Notes under the pieces: generated by a model
Seen by the model: the letters and a program-made list of their open reading frames with translations, nothing else
The model's database searches: none
What the model was told of the DNA's origin: nothing
Translations under genes and position numbers: made by a program
Shown here: positions 1 to 6,724 of the stretch, in pieces
Layout of the letters: every line of letters starts with the position of its first letter
How positions within the stretch are numbered: position 1 is the first letter of the stretch
NCBI GenBank assembly: GCA_026998145.1
Contig: JALTRC010000475.1
Coordinates: 1-8,840 of the forward strand
Length of the DNA: 8,840 nucleotides
Source of the DNA: Gammaproteobacteria bacterium
Lineage (GTDB): Bacteria; Pseudomonadota; Gammaproteobacteria; SZUA-229
Direction: 5' to 3'

Positions 1-100
1 CGGGCACTCTTTGCACGGCAATAGTGATTATAAAAATAATAATGCCAAGAAAGGAAAGTATCCAGACGGGAAACTTTGATAATTTTCGAACTAAACCCAT
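1..100 (-). CDS. Partial N-terminus of a membrane-anchored protein, cut by the window edge
   Basis: Thirty-three codons are visible, starting at the ATG whose complement is at 98-100. An AGGAG ribosome-binding site at 106-110 lies 5 bases upstream, so the start is well supported. The visible protein begins MGLVRKLSKFPVW and then runs into a strongly hydrophobic stretch (about residues 12-29, rich in Ile, Leu and Phe). The basic N-terminus (Arg5, Lys6, Lys9) before a single hydrophobic helix suggests a signal anchor or first transmembrane segment with the N-terminus in the cytoplasm. No lipobox or signal peptidase site is visible. The family cannot be recognised from 33 residues. It lies 60 bases downstream of the 32-residue small ORF on the same strand, and the two may share a transcript. 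Confidence 0.75.
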   Translation of the reverse strand, partial: MGLVRKLSKFPVWILSFLGIIIFIITIAVQRVP

Positions 101-160
101 TGCAACTCCTGTAACCGAAATTTCAGCTTGTCAATAACCTGGTGCTCTTATGGAAGCAAA

Positions 161-259
161 TTAAACAATGTGTTTTATAGGGTTTATGCCTGTTGCCCGG
201 TAGATCATGGTTTTGGGTAAAACCTGAATCTGAGTGTTGCTGATCGTTGTATTATTCAT
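161..259 (-). CDS. Small ORF of 32 residues, function unknown
   Basis: An ATG (complement 257-259) is preceded by AGGAG at 267-271 with a 7-base spacer, which is as good a ribosome-binding site as any in the window. The frame runs 32 codons to TAA at 161-163. The product begins MNNTTISNTQIQVLPKTM and ends YRATGINPIKHIV. It is Asn/Thr/Gln-rich at the N-terminus and more basic toward the C-terminus (Lys16, Arg21, Lys29, His30). There is no Cys, no transmembrane stretch and no signal peptide. I do not recognise a family. Possibilities are a genuine microprotein, a leader peptide controlling the downstream membrane gene at position 100, or a peptide precursor. Coding status rests on the ribosome-binding site and the clean frame only, so translation is likely but not shown. 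Confidence 0.5.
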   Translation of the reverse strand: MNNTTISNTQIQVLPKTMIYRATGINPIKHIV

Positions 260-371
260 TTACTGTCTCCTGACTTTTCTGTGAATCGACAAATAAAAAG
301 TCGTTTACAGAGCATAGTTGTTATGCCTGAAATATCATCTTTTCAAGGATTATTCAGGATAAACGGCAGGC

Positions 372-1652
372 TTAATTTGGGTGTATGCGAAAACTCATAA
401 AGCCCCATAAAAACGCAATAAAGCCCAGTATCAGACCGTATAAATCATAATAGTGGAAAGTAAAAGCATGACGCTGAGTCAGCTGTTGTTCAGCGACACC
501 AAAGGCAGGAGGAATGCGATGGGCAATCCAGGCGTAATGATCTTTATCCAGTTGCACCTGATCCCAGCGGCGTTTTTGTTTGTTAACGGATTTTTTATAG
601 ATAAATATTTCACCCGCAGGTAAAAGGCTGATAATTTTGGCGCGAGTATTGGGCCGTTCCCTGAGCAGGGTGTTCTTGACCAGGACTTCAACAAAACGGG
701 TTTTGGATTGATAAATGGGTTCATACCAGCGTTTATTAAAAGGCGGCTGAACGCTGCTGTTAATAAAATGGAACAGCATGAGTACAAGGCCGAATGTAAA
801 TAGTCCGCTCAGTATGCGTAAGAATGAGCGGGATATAAAATCAATTCTGAACATATAAATACTGAAACTGCCCAGCAATAAGGTGCTGAAAAATAGCAGG
901 GGTAAATAGTCGGATGGCAGATAGCTGATGAGTTCCAGGCGGGAAATATTCTGCATTTTCTCGCTGAGAATATAGCGTAGATAATGCTGGTAAAGAAAAA
1001 ACAGCGTGCCAATGGTGACCAGAAAATAACTTAAAATTTCAAACTTCTGTCGTTTTAATAAGGGCAGTAATGCATCTTCGCGCAGATCATGAATGAGAGA
1101 TGGCTGAGCGGGCCAGTCCAGCTCCATTATTTCAATGGGTTTGCGTTTGCCCTTGGGGCGGATGCTATCAACTTTCTGTACATGCAGTTGTGATTCTTTT
1201 AATCGAGCCAGGGTGCTTTGAGTGAGATAAATCTGATCACCCTGCGCCTCTGCCTGAACCTTGGCGGCCACATTAACTACATCCCCGTAAATATCATCAT
1301 ATTCAACGATGCCTTTACCTGTATGTAAACCAATACGGCAATGGAGGCTGAAATATTTATCTTTTTGCCGCTCCCGCTTCAGTACCTGTTGCATGGCAAT
1401 GGCGGCTTTAACCGCATTATCTGCATCCTTAAAGGATGCCATAATGGAATCCCCGAGGGTTTTGATAACGCGGCCTTTGAATTTACGAATCACCGGAAAC
1501 AGCAAACGGTTGTGGCGGTCAATTAAAATGCGTGCGTCCACATCACCCCGCCGCTCCCAATGGCGGGTGGAGCTTTCAATATCCGAAAACAGGATGGTGA
1601 TCTGTTTTCTGGATTTTTTTATAACATCAATGGTGCTTTGGTCGGTGAGCAT
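372..1652 (-). CDS. Class III adenylate cyclase with C-terminal four-helix membrane region and periplasmic SH3-like domain
   Basis: Probably makes cAMP from ATP in the cytoplasm. Residues about 17-150 are a class III cyclase domain. Asp24 (FSDIESSTR) and Asp68 (TLGDSIMASF) are the two metal-binding Asp. Lys64 and Asp120 are the pair that selects adenine, so adenylate rather than guanylate cyclase is expected. Asn127 of the transition-state pair is present, but the partner Arg is Lys131 (VNVAAKVQ). Hydrophobic segments near 208-223, 249-268, 277-297 and 401-421 give four membrane helices. The loop between the third and fourth, about 320-380, resembles a bacterial SH3 domain (LLRERPNTRAKIISLLPAGE, then WIAHRI) and would be periplasmic. 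Output domain first and putative sensor last is the reverse of most membrane cyclases. The start is the only Met before residue 71, and no clear Shine-Dalgarno precedes it. It lies downstream of acs, separated by an inverted repeat array. Confidence 0.85.
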   Translation of the reverse strand: MLTDQSTIDVIKKSRKQITILFSDIESSTRHWERRGDVDARILIDRHNRLLFPVIRKFKGRVIKTLGDSIMASFKDADNAVKAAIAMQQVLKRERQKDKYFSLHCRIGLHTGKGIVEYDDIYGDVVNVAAKVQAEAQGDQIYLTQSTLARLKESQLHVQKVDSIRPKGKRKPIEIMELDWPAQPSLIHDLREDALLPLLKRQKFEILSYFLVTIGTLFFLYQHYLRYILSEKMQNISRLELISYLPSDYLPLLFFSTLLLGSFSIYMFRIDFISRSFLRILSGLFTFGLVLMLFHFINSSVQPPFNKRWYEPIYQSKTRFVEVLVKNTLLRERPNTRAKIISLLPAGEIFIYKKSVNKQKRRWDQVQLDKDHYAWIAHRIPPAFGVAEQQLTQRHAFTFHYYDLYGLILGFIAFLWGFMSFRIHPN

Positions 1653-1671
1653 TTTTTAAGTTATCGCTATG

Positions 1672-1762
1672 CGTCTTTAGTCATCAGTCATGAGTCTTTA
1701 AAAAAATACTGTGCGTTTTTTAAAGACCGCCTTTGACTGACGACTAATGACTCACGACTATT
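1672..1762. repeat. Facing heptad arrays forming a long imperfect inverted repeat between acs and the cyclase gene
   Basis: The left half holds four heptads in perfect register on the plus strand: CGTCTTT, AGTCATC, AGTCATG, AGTCTTT (1672-1699). The right half holds four in inverse orientation: GACTGAC, GACTAAT, GACTCAC, GACTATT (1735-1762). Between them a perfect 12-bp stem, 1694-1705 pairing with 1716-1727, closes a 10-base loop. The outer arms 1673-1690 and 1734-1751 also pair at 16 of 18 positions. The element fills nearly the whole acs-cyclase gap and ends 2 bases before the acs stop. The stem is AT-rich and lacks the GC core of an ordinary intrinsic terminator, though in RNA it could still protect the acs 3' end or reduce read-through. 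Confidence 0.75.
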
Positions 1763-1764
1763 TT

Positions 1765-3726
1765 TTACGCTTTACCTTGCAGTTGCAGCAGAATGTCCTC
1801 GTTTTCCAGAGTGGAGGTATCCGATGTGATTTCCTCGCCGCGGGCAATATTGCGCAGCAAACGCCGCATGATTTTGCCGGAACGGGTTTTCGGCAGATTA
1901 TCGGAATAACGGATTTGATCCGGTTTGGCAATGGGGCCTATTTGCTCGCCCACCCAGTTGCGCAGTTCCTGGGTTAGCGCCTCATCCACGCCACCTTCAG
2001 GGCGTTTGCCCTTGAGCACCACATAGGCAAAAATGGCTTCCCCTTTCACATCATGGGGATAGCCGACCACGGCGGCCTCAGCAACACGCTCATGGGCCAC
2101 CAGAGCCGATTCCACTTCCATGGTGCCCAGACGGTGCCCGGAGACATTCAGCACATCATCGATGCGGCCCATAATCCAGAAATAGCCGTCCTTGTCCTTA
2201 CGGGCACTGTCGCCGGCCAGATAATATTTGCCGCCAAATTTCGGCCAGTAGGTATCCACATAACGCTGCTCATCGCCCCAGACGGTGCGCAGCATGGAAG
2301 GGAAAGGTTTGGTAATCACCAGATAACCGCCCTTATTGGCCTCGGTAATACTGTTGCCATCTTCATCCACCACGTCCGCTGCAATGCCGGGCAGTGGAAT
2401 GGTGCAGGAGCCGGGCTTGGTGGCCACTACGCCGGGAATGGGGGCGATCATATTGGCGCCGGTTTCGGTTTGCCACCAGGTGTCCACAATCGGGCAGCGT
2501 TCCTTGCCGATGGTTTTGTGATACCAGATCCAGGCTTCCGGGTTAATGGGCTCACCCACTGTGCCCAGCAGGCGAATACTGGATAAATCGTACTGATTGG
2601 GCAGATCATCCCCCAGCTTCATCAGGGCGCGGATGGCGGTGGGGGCTGTGTAGAAAATGCTGACCTTATGATCTTCGCAGATCTTCCAGAAACGACCCGC
2701 ATCGGGTACCGTGGGCGCACCTTCATAAATCACCGCCGTGCCGCCAGCCGCCAGCGGGCCATAGGCCACATAGGTATGACCGGTAATCCAGCCTACATCA
2801 GCGGTGCACCAGAACACATCATCGTCCTGTAAATCAAATACCCATTTATTGGTAACAATGGCGCCCAGCAGATAGCCGGCGCTGGAGTGCTGTATGCCCT
2901 TGGGCTTGCCGGTGGAGCCGGAGGTGTAGAGTAAAAACAGGGGATGTTCCGCATCCACCCAGACAGGATCACATTGTGTGGACTGGCCTTTGATGGCGTC
3001 ATGCCACCAGATGTCACGGCCATCCTGCATGGGAATGTCGTGCTTTGTGCGCTGGTAAACAATTACCGATTCAATGCTCGGGCAGCCGTGATCCAGTGCT
3101 TTATCGGAGGCGGCTTTCAGCTCTACTATTTTGCCGCCCCGGTGGCCTCCATCGGCAGTAATCACCATTTTCGCTGCCGCGTCGTTAATGCGATCCCGCA
3201 GAGACTCAGCGGAAAAACCGCCGAATACCACCGAATGAATGGCGCCAATGCGGGCGCAGGCCTGCATGGCAATGACGGCTTCCGGTGTCATGGGCATATA
3301 AATAATCACCCGGTCGCCGGATTCAATGCCCTGGGCTTTTAAGGCATTGGCAAACTGGCTGACTTCATCGGTGAGCTGCTGGTAGCTGATCTTGCGCACA
3401 TCACCCTGCTCACCCTCAAAAATAATCGCGGTTTTGTCTGCCCTGTCGGCCAGGTGTCGATCCAGACAGTTATAGGACACATTGAGCTGGCCATCGGCAA
3501 ACCATTTAAAATGGGGTGCGCGGCTATCATCCAGCACTTCGCTAAAAGGCTTGTGCCAGTCCAGCATGTCCCGCGCCTGATCCGCCCAGAAGCCCGTGTA
3601 ATCTTCATCTGCCCGTTTATGCAGGGCGTCAAAATCTGCCTGTTTAATGCGGGCTTTAGCGGCAAATTCTTCAGTGGGTGGGAACAGGCGATCTTCGATC
3701 AGGACGGAATCAATATTGGAACTCAT
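1765..3726 (-). CDS. acs: Acetyl-coenzyme A synthetase (AMP-forming)
   Basis: Activates acetate with ATP to acetyl-AMP, then transfers it to CoA, giving acetyl-CoA for the TCA cycle, glyoxylate shunt or lipid synthesis; cytoplasmic. The 653 residues match the usual length (about 650). The N-terminal Acs region is followed by VFGGFSAESLRDR, the nucleotide-binding loop YTSGSTGKPKG (267-277), VDTWWQTETG (about 414-423, containing the Trp that restricts the pocket to acetate), the hinge GRIDDVLNVSGHRLG (about 520-534) and PKTRSGKIMRR near the end. The catalytic Lys there (about 618) is the residue acetylated by Pat-type enzymes in other bacteria. An upstream in-frame ATG at 3738 has no ribosome-binding site, whereas GGAG at 3733-3736 lies 6 bases before the ATG at 3726, so the shorter start is chosen. 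It follows gluQ after a 76-base gap with its own candidate promoter. Confidence 0.97.
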   Translation of the reverse strand: MSSNIDSVLIEDRLFPPTEEFAAKARIKQADFDALHKRADEDYTGFWADQARDMLDWHKPFSEVLDDSRAPHFKWFADGQLNVSYNCLDRHLADRADKTAIIFEGEQGDVRKISYQQLTDEVSQFANALKAQGIESGDRVIIYMPMTPEAVIAMQACARIGAIHSVVFGGFSAESLRDRINDAAAKMVITADGGHRGGKIVELKAASDKALDHGCPSIESVIVYQRTKHDIPMQDGRDIWWHDAIKGQSTQCDPVWVDAEHPLFLLYTSGSTGKPKGIQHSSAGYLLGAIVTNKWVFDLQDDDVFWCTADVGWITGHTYVAYGPLAAGGTAVIYEGAPTVPDAGRFWKICEDHKVSIFYTAPTAIRALMKLGDDLPNQYDLSSIRLLGTVGEPINPEAWIWYHKTIGKERCPIVDTWWQTETGANMIAPIPGVVATKPGSCTIPLPGIAADVVDEDGNSITEANKGGYLVITKPFPSMLRTVWGDEQRYVDTYWPKFGGKYYLAGDSARKDKDGYFWIMGRIDDVLNVSGHRLGTMEVESALVAHERVAEAAVVGYPHDVKGEAIFAYVVLKGKRPEGGVDEALTQELRNWVGEQIGPIAKPDQIRYSDNLPKTRSGKIMRRLLRNIARGEEITSDTSTLENEDILLQLQGKA

Positions 3727-3732
3727 GGGTGT

Positions 3733-3736
3733 CTCC
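3733..3736 (-). promoter_or_regulatory. Ribosome-binding site that fixes the acs start
   Basis: GGAG on the minus strand lies 6 bases before the ATG at 3726. The alternative ATG at 3738 overlaps this region and has only an A-rich stretch upstream. This favours the 653-residue protein beginning MSSNIDSV over a form with four more residues. Confidence 0.7.
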
Positions 3737-3761
3737 ATTTCGATTTATTTTCTCTGTATAT

Positions 3762-3817
3762 TTTGCTGCCACAGCATACCATGCAAAGCGGCTGAGGCAA
3801 TATCAGGGGGCAGCAAA
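3762..3817. repeat. Nine-base inverted repeat spanning the gluQ-acs junction
   Basis: TTTGCTGCC at 3762-3770 is the exact reverse complement of 3809-3817. The 38-base interior contains a second small hairpin, GCAT-ACC-ATGC at 3774-3784. The outer arm falls inside the last codons of gluQ. On the minus strand the structure is followed by AAAATATA rather than a run of T, so it is not a standard terminator. It overlaps the candidate acs promoter and could be chance, an operator or an RNA fold. Confidence 0.4.
3773..3800 (-). promoter_or_regulatory. Candidate sigma-70 promoter for acs, extended -10 type
   Basis: On the minus strand TTGCCT (3795-3800) and TATGCT (3773-3778) are 16 bases apart, each matching four of six consensus positions. 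A TGG immediately before TATGCT gives an extended -10 motif. Transcription would start near 3766, giving a leader of about 40 bases before the acs ATG. It begins just after the gluQ stop, which fits separate control of acs. Predicted by eye. Confidence 0.4.
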
Positions 3818-4741
3818 CAGCTGTTGTTTTTCAGCGGGGATTTTTTCCAGTGACCAGTGTTCGATGGCCCATTGCCACAGACTATGCAGATCGCCTTGCT
3901 GTAATGCATTCGGGGGCTGCTGGCCAAGAAATTGCAGTGAGGCAAATAGCTCAGGCACCGGGTTGTTTATATTAATTGCTGCTGCGCCGGCTTTTTTACT
4001 GAGCTTGATGCCCCGGGCATTGATCGCCAGTGGCAGGTGGGCGTAGCTGGGAGTGGGGTAGCCCAGCAACCGTTGCAGATAGATTTGCCGGGGCGTGGAA
4101 TCCAGTAAATCAGCGCCGCGAATAATATCCGTAATACCCTGCAGGGCATCATCCACAACCACCGCCAGCTGATAGGCAAATAAGCCATCCCGGCGGCGGA
4201 TTACAAAGTCCCCCAGCTCTTCGGCAAGGTTTTGTTGCTGGTGACCCAGAATCGTATCTTCGAAAAACACGGGTTTATTATCGACTCTCAGGCGCAGGGC
4301 GTACTCACCATCCAGGCTGGCAGGATTATTGCGGCAATGGCCGGGATAGATATAACCCAGCTCGCCAGACTGAGCGCTCTGGCGAATCTGCTGGCGGCTG
4401 CAATCACAGGCGTATACCTTGTTCTGGGCAATCAGGGAGTGGAGGGCATCCTGATAAAGGGCTTTGCGGCGGGACTGGTAAACCACTTCTCCCTGCCACT
4501 GGAAACCAAAGGCTTCCAGTGCATGCAGGATGAGGCTGTCGGCACCGGCCACTGTGCGTGGTTCATCCACATCTTCAATGCGCACATACCACTGCCCCTG
4601 CTGCTGGCGCGCCTGACAATAGCTGGCAGTGGCTGCAATCAGGGAGCCAAAGTGAAGGGGGCCGCTGGGCGACGGGGCAAAGCGCCCCCGGTAGGGAGGC
4701 GATGGATCAGACATGAAGGGTACAGGCCGGGAAGCGGCCAT
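3803..4741 (-). CDS. gluQ: Glutamyl-queuosine tRNA(Asp) synthetase
   Basis: A truncated paralogue of glutamyl-tRNA synthetase that attaches glutamate to the queuosine base at the wobble position of tRNA-Asp, rather than to a tRNA 3' end. The 312 residues hold the catalytic fold but no anticodon-binding domain, as expected for the family (about 300). Visible signatures are RFAPSPSGPLHFGSL with the HIGH-like motif, the zinc ligands Cys112, Cys114, Tyr132 and Cys136, DIIRGADLL in the active site, and KLSKK (246-250) standing in for KMSKS. The start at 4741 lies 12 bases after the dksA stop with AAGG about 10 bases upstream. An internal ATG at 4714 (MSDPSPPYRGRF) fits the usual family N-terminus but has no ribosome-binding site, so the start is uncertain. 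The close spacing suggests cotranscription with dksA. Confidence 0.95.
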   Translation of the reverse strand: MAASRPVPFMSDPSPPYRGRFAPSPSGPLHFGSLIAATASYCQARQQQGQWYVRIEDVDEPRTVAGADSLILHALEAFGFQWQGEVVYQSRRKALYQDALHSLIAQNKVYACDCSRQQIRQSAQSGELGYIYPGHCRNNPASLDGEYALRLRVDNKPVFFEDTILGHQQQNLAEELGDFVIRRRDGLFAYQLAVVVDDALQGITDIIRGADLLDSTPRQIYLQRLLGYPTPSYAHLPLAINARGIKLSKKAGAAAININNPVPELFASLQFLGQQPPNALQQGDLHSLWQWAIEHWSLEKIPAEKQQLFAAP

Positions 4742-4753
4742 GGATGGTTCGCC

Positions 4754-5188
4754 TTAACGGCCCTTGATTTGTTTTTCCTTGATCTCGTCCAGGCTCTTGC
4801 AGTCGATACACTGGGTTGCAGTAGGACGAGCTTCCAGACGACGAATACCGATTTCCACACCACAGGTTTCACAATAACCATAATCGCCGTTATCCAGCAT
4901 GGTGATAGATTCGTCAATTTTTTTGATCAGCTTGCGTTCACGATCACGGGTACGCAGTTCCAGGCTGAATTCTTCCTCCTGTGAGGCACGATCCGCCGGG
5001 TCAGGGAAGTTGGCAGCGTCGTCTTTCATGTGGTCAACCGTGCGATCCACTTCTTCCATCAGTTCGCTTTTCCAGCCATTTAAAATCTGGCGAAAATGCT
5101 CAACTTGTTTTTCATTCATATATTCTTCGCCTTTTTTCTCTTTATAAGGGGCGAAGCCATGTAGTTTATGTGCCGAATTTGCAGGCAT
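4754..5188 (-). CDS. dksA: RNA polymerase-binding transcription factor DksA
   Basis: Binds in the RNA polymerase secondary channel and, with ppGpp, lowers rRNA promoter activity and raises amino-acid biosynthesis promoters. The 144 residues are close to the E. coli form (151). A coiled-coil tip carries DPADRASQEEEF (Asp63, Asp66 and Ala68 correspond to the functional Asp71, Asp74 and Ala76 of E. coli). The zinc finger has all four Cys (106, 109, 127, 130) in the canonical CETCG and CIDC pairs, so this is the zinc-bound type and not the Cys-poor paralogue. The frame is open upstream to a TTG at 5275. The ATG at 5188 is chosen because GGAG lies 6 bases upstream and because the N-terminus (FAPYKEKKGEEYMNE) lines up with the E. 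coli protein. xseA lies upstream and gluQ directly downstream. Confidence 0.97.
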   Translation of the reverse strand: MPANSAHKLHGFAPYKEKKGEEYMNEKQVEHFRQILNGWKSELMEEVDRTVDHMKDDAANFPDPADRASQEEEFSLELRTRDRERKLIKKIDESITMLDNGDYGYCETCGVEIGIRRLEARPTATQCIDCKSLDEIKEKQIKGR

Positions 5189-5194
5189 CGAAAT

Positions 5195-5198
5195 CTCC
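5195..5198 (-). promoter_or_regulatory. Ribosome-binding site that fixes the dksA start
   Basis: GGAG on the minus strand lies 6 bases before the ATG at 5188. The open frame continues upstream without a Met, and the extra residues (hydrophobic, beginning RGWIIFIFC) do not resemble DksA, so translation from 5188 is the best reading. Confidence 0.7.
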
Positions 5199-5230
5199 GA
5201 TATATCAGTATTGCCGGTTCTACTTTGAAC

Positions 5231-5240
5231 TGACCGGTCA
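5231..5240. repeat. Perfect 10-base palindrome in the dksA leader
   Basis: TGACCGGTCA reads identically on both strands. An 8-base palindrome CCGGCCGG occurs at 5287-5294 in the same gap. The position between the candidate -10 and the dksA ATG would suit an operator, but the palindrome is short and no bound factor is known. Confidence 0.3.
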
Positions 5241-5247
5241 CTTAAAC

Positions 5248-5275
5248 AAAATATAAAAATAATCCAGCCACGCAA
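5248..5275 (-). promoter_or_regulatory. Weak candidate promoter for dksA-gluQ
   Basis: On the minus strand TTGCGT (5270-5275) is 16 bases from TATTTT (5248-5253), with an overlapping TATATT at 5250-5255. The AT-rich stretch is the most promoter-like part of the 143-base xseA-dksA gap. The leader would be about 55 bases and would include the perfect palindrome TGACCGGTCA at 5231-5240. Consensus match is modest. Confidence 0.25.
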
Positions 5276-5331
5276 TTTACACTTTCCCGGCCGGTTTTGC
5301 GAGTTTTAGTCGCCAATTTATTGGCTTTGGC

Positions 5332-6687
5332 TCAAGATTTTATAATTTTTTCCACTTTGCCAAGCAGGCTGCCCTGATGCAGGCGGATAGAAATGTCATC
5401 GCCACGCCGAACCTGCTGGCTGTTGTGCAGGATATTCCCCTGACTATCCATAACAAGTGCATAACCACGCCCCAGGGTTTGCAGGGGGCTGATAATATGC
5501 AGGGCATGGCTGCTGGCAGCAAGCCGCTGATTTTTCTGCTGAAGCTGCTGGCCGATGGATTGTTTTAGCCGCTGGATCAGGTTTTCCAGCTGTTGCCGGT
5601 GGCGGGATAGCTGCCGGGAGGGTTGCTGGGATAATAGCCGCTGCATGGCGATTTCATAACGGTGTCGGCTGGTTTGCAATTGACTGTTCCAGGCATTGCC
5701 GAGGCGTTGCAGACTATCGTCAAGACGCTGATTATATTGCTGTAACTGCTGGCTGGGATGCTGTAATTGCAGGCGGGTTTTGAGCCAGCCCAGCTGCTCG
5801 TTGGCACGCTGTAGTTTTTGTTCAATCAGTTGTTCCAGCCGCTGCTGATAAGCCGTGAAAATGTCGATATAGGCCTGCTGGTCCGGGCTGACCAGCTCGG
5901 CGGCAGCGGAAGGGGTGGGGGCGCGCAGATCGGCGGCAAAGTCCGCAATGGTGACATCGACTTCATGGCCAACCCCTGATACAACAGGAATTTTTGATTT
6001 TACGATCTGCCTCGCCAGAGCTTCATTATTAAAGGCCCATAAATCCTCCAGCGAGCCGCCACCCCGCACCAGCAATAAAACATCACAGCGCTTCTGGGCA
6101 TTGGCCAGCTTGATGGCTTTGATAATCTCGGCGGGGGCATTATCCCCCTGTACCAGCACCGGATAAATCAGTATCGGAATCGAGGGAAAGCGCCGCTTGA
6201 GAACGCTTAAAACATCCCGGATAGCCGCGCCGCTGGCTGAGGTAATAATGCCAATTTTCTCAGGCAGCTGGGGCAGGGGGCGCTTATTGCTTTCATCAAA
6301 CAAACCCGCCTGAGCCAGGCGGGCTTTAAGGGCTTCAAATTCCCGTTGCAGTGCACCATCACCGGCCTCTTCCATATGTTCGGCAATCAGCTGGAAATCG
6401 CCCCGCTGTTCATACAAACCGACTTTGGCGCGGATTAACACCTGCTGGCCGTTTTCCGGTTTAAAGCGTACCAAACGTAGCCGACCCTTAAACATGGCGC
6501 AGCGCACCTGGGCCTGTGAATCTTTAAGGGTGAAATAAATATGCCCGGAGGCGGGCTGTGCCAGATTGGATATTTCCCCCTCAATCCACAGCAGGGGAAA
6601 TTCCCGCTCCAGCAGCTGGCGGATGGTGCGGTTTAATTCGCTGACACTGTAAATTTGCTTACGGGGTTGTAGTGAGCTGGTTGGCAT
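5332..6687 (-). CDS. xseA: Exodeoxyribonuclease VII large subunit
   Basis: The large subunit of exonuclease VII degrades single-stranded DNA from both ends to short oligonucleotides, together with several copies of the small subunit XseB (not in this window). It acts in mismatch repair and DNA-damage processing in the cytoplasm. The 451 residues compare with 456 in E. coli. The order is an N-terminal OB-fold (about 10-105, with WIEGEISNLAQPASGHIYFTLKD), the catalytic domain with RGGGSLEDLW (208-217) and GHEVDVTIADF (240-250) followed by RAPTPSAAAELV, a long Gln-rich coiled coil, and a C-terminal beta segment (LGRGYALV). The ATG at 6687 is chosen by alignment to E. coli. No ribosome-binding site precedes it, and upstream in-frame starts (ATG 6714, TTG 6759) run into an inverted repeat. 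It lies upstream of dksA, 143 bases away. Confidence 0.95.
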   Translation of the reverse strand: MPTSSLQPRKQIYSVSELNRTIRQLLEREFPLLWIEGEISNLAQPASGHIYFTLKDSQAQVRCAMFKGRLRLVRFKPENGQQVLIRAKVGLYEQRGDFQLIAEHMEEAGDGALQREFEALKARLAQAGLFDESNKRPLPQLPEKIGIITSASGAAIRDVLSVLKRRFPSIPILIYPVLVQGDNAPAEIIKAIKLANAQKRCDVLLLVRGGGSLEDLWAFNNEALARQIVKSKIPVVSGVGHEVDVTIADFAADLRAPTPSAAAELVSPDQQAYIDIFTAYQQRLEQLIEQKLQRANEQLGWLKTRLQLQHPSQQLQQYNQRLDDSLQRLGNAWNSQLQTSRHRYEIAMQRLLSQQPSRQLSRHRQQLENLIQRLKQSIGQQLQQKNQRLAASSHALHIISPLQTLGRGYALVMDSQGNILHNSQQVRRGDDISIRLHQGSLLGKVEKIIKS

Positions 6688-6724
6688 GGGAGGGATATTA
6701 CAGGGATCACCCATGGAAGGGTAG

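Noticed and set aside
302..360. CCTGAA / TTCAGG inverted repeat downstream of the cyclase as a terminator
   Set aside because: Only six pairs around a loop of about 20 bases, with no T run after it on the minus strand.
322..390. A 22-codon plus-strand ORF beginning MPEISSFQG
   Set aside because: No ribosome-binding site precedes it and it overlaps the cyclase 3' end, so it is most likely chance.
1694..1727. The 12-bp stem as an ordinary intrinsic terminator of acs
   Set aside because: The stem is almost entirely A/T and lacks the GC-rich core, so it is kept as part of the repeat array and not called a terminator.
2053..2586. A 177-codon plus-strand open frame antisense to acs
   Set aside because: It lies wholly inside the well-supported acs gene, shows no recognisable domain, and has the composition of a mirror frame.
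4232..4984. A 250-codon plus-strand open frame across gluQ and dksA
   Set aside because: It is antisense to two conserved genes and has no credible domain.
4754..5275. A DksA form with 29 extra N-terminal residues starting at TTG 5275
   Set aside because: The extra residues do not resemble DksA, and the ATG at 5188 has its own GGAG site.
5312..5325. GCCAAT-AA-ATTGGC hairpin after the xseA stop as a terminator
   Set aside because: Short stem, two-base loop and no downstream T run on the minus strand.
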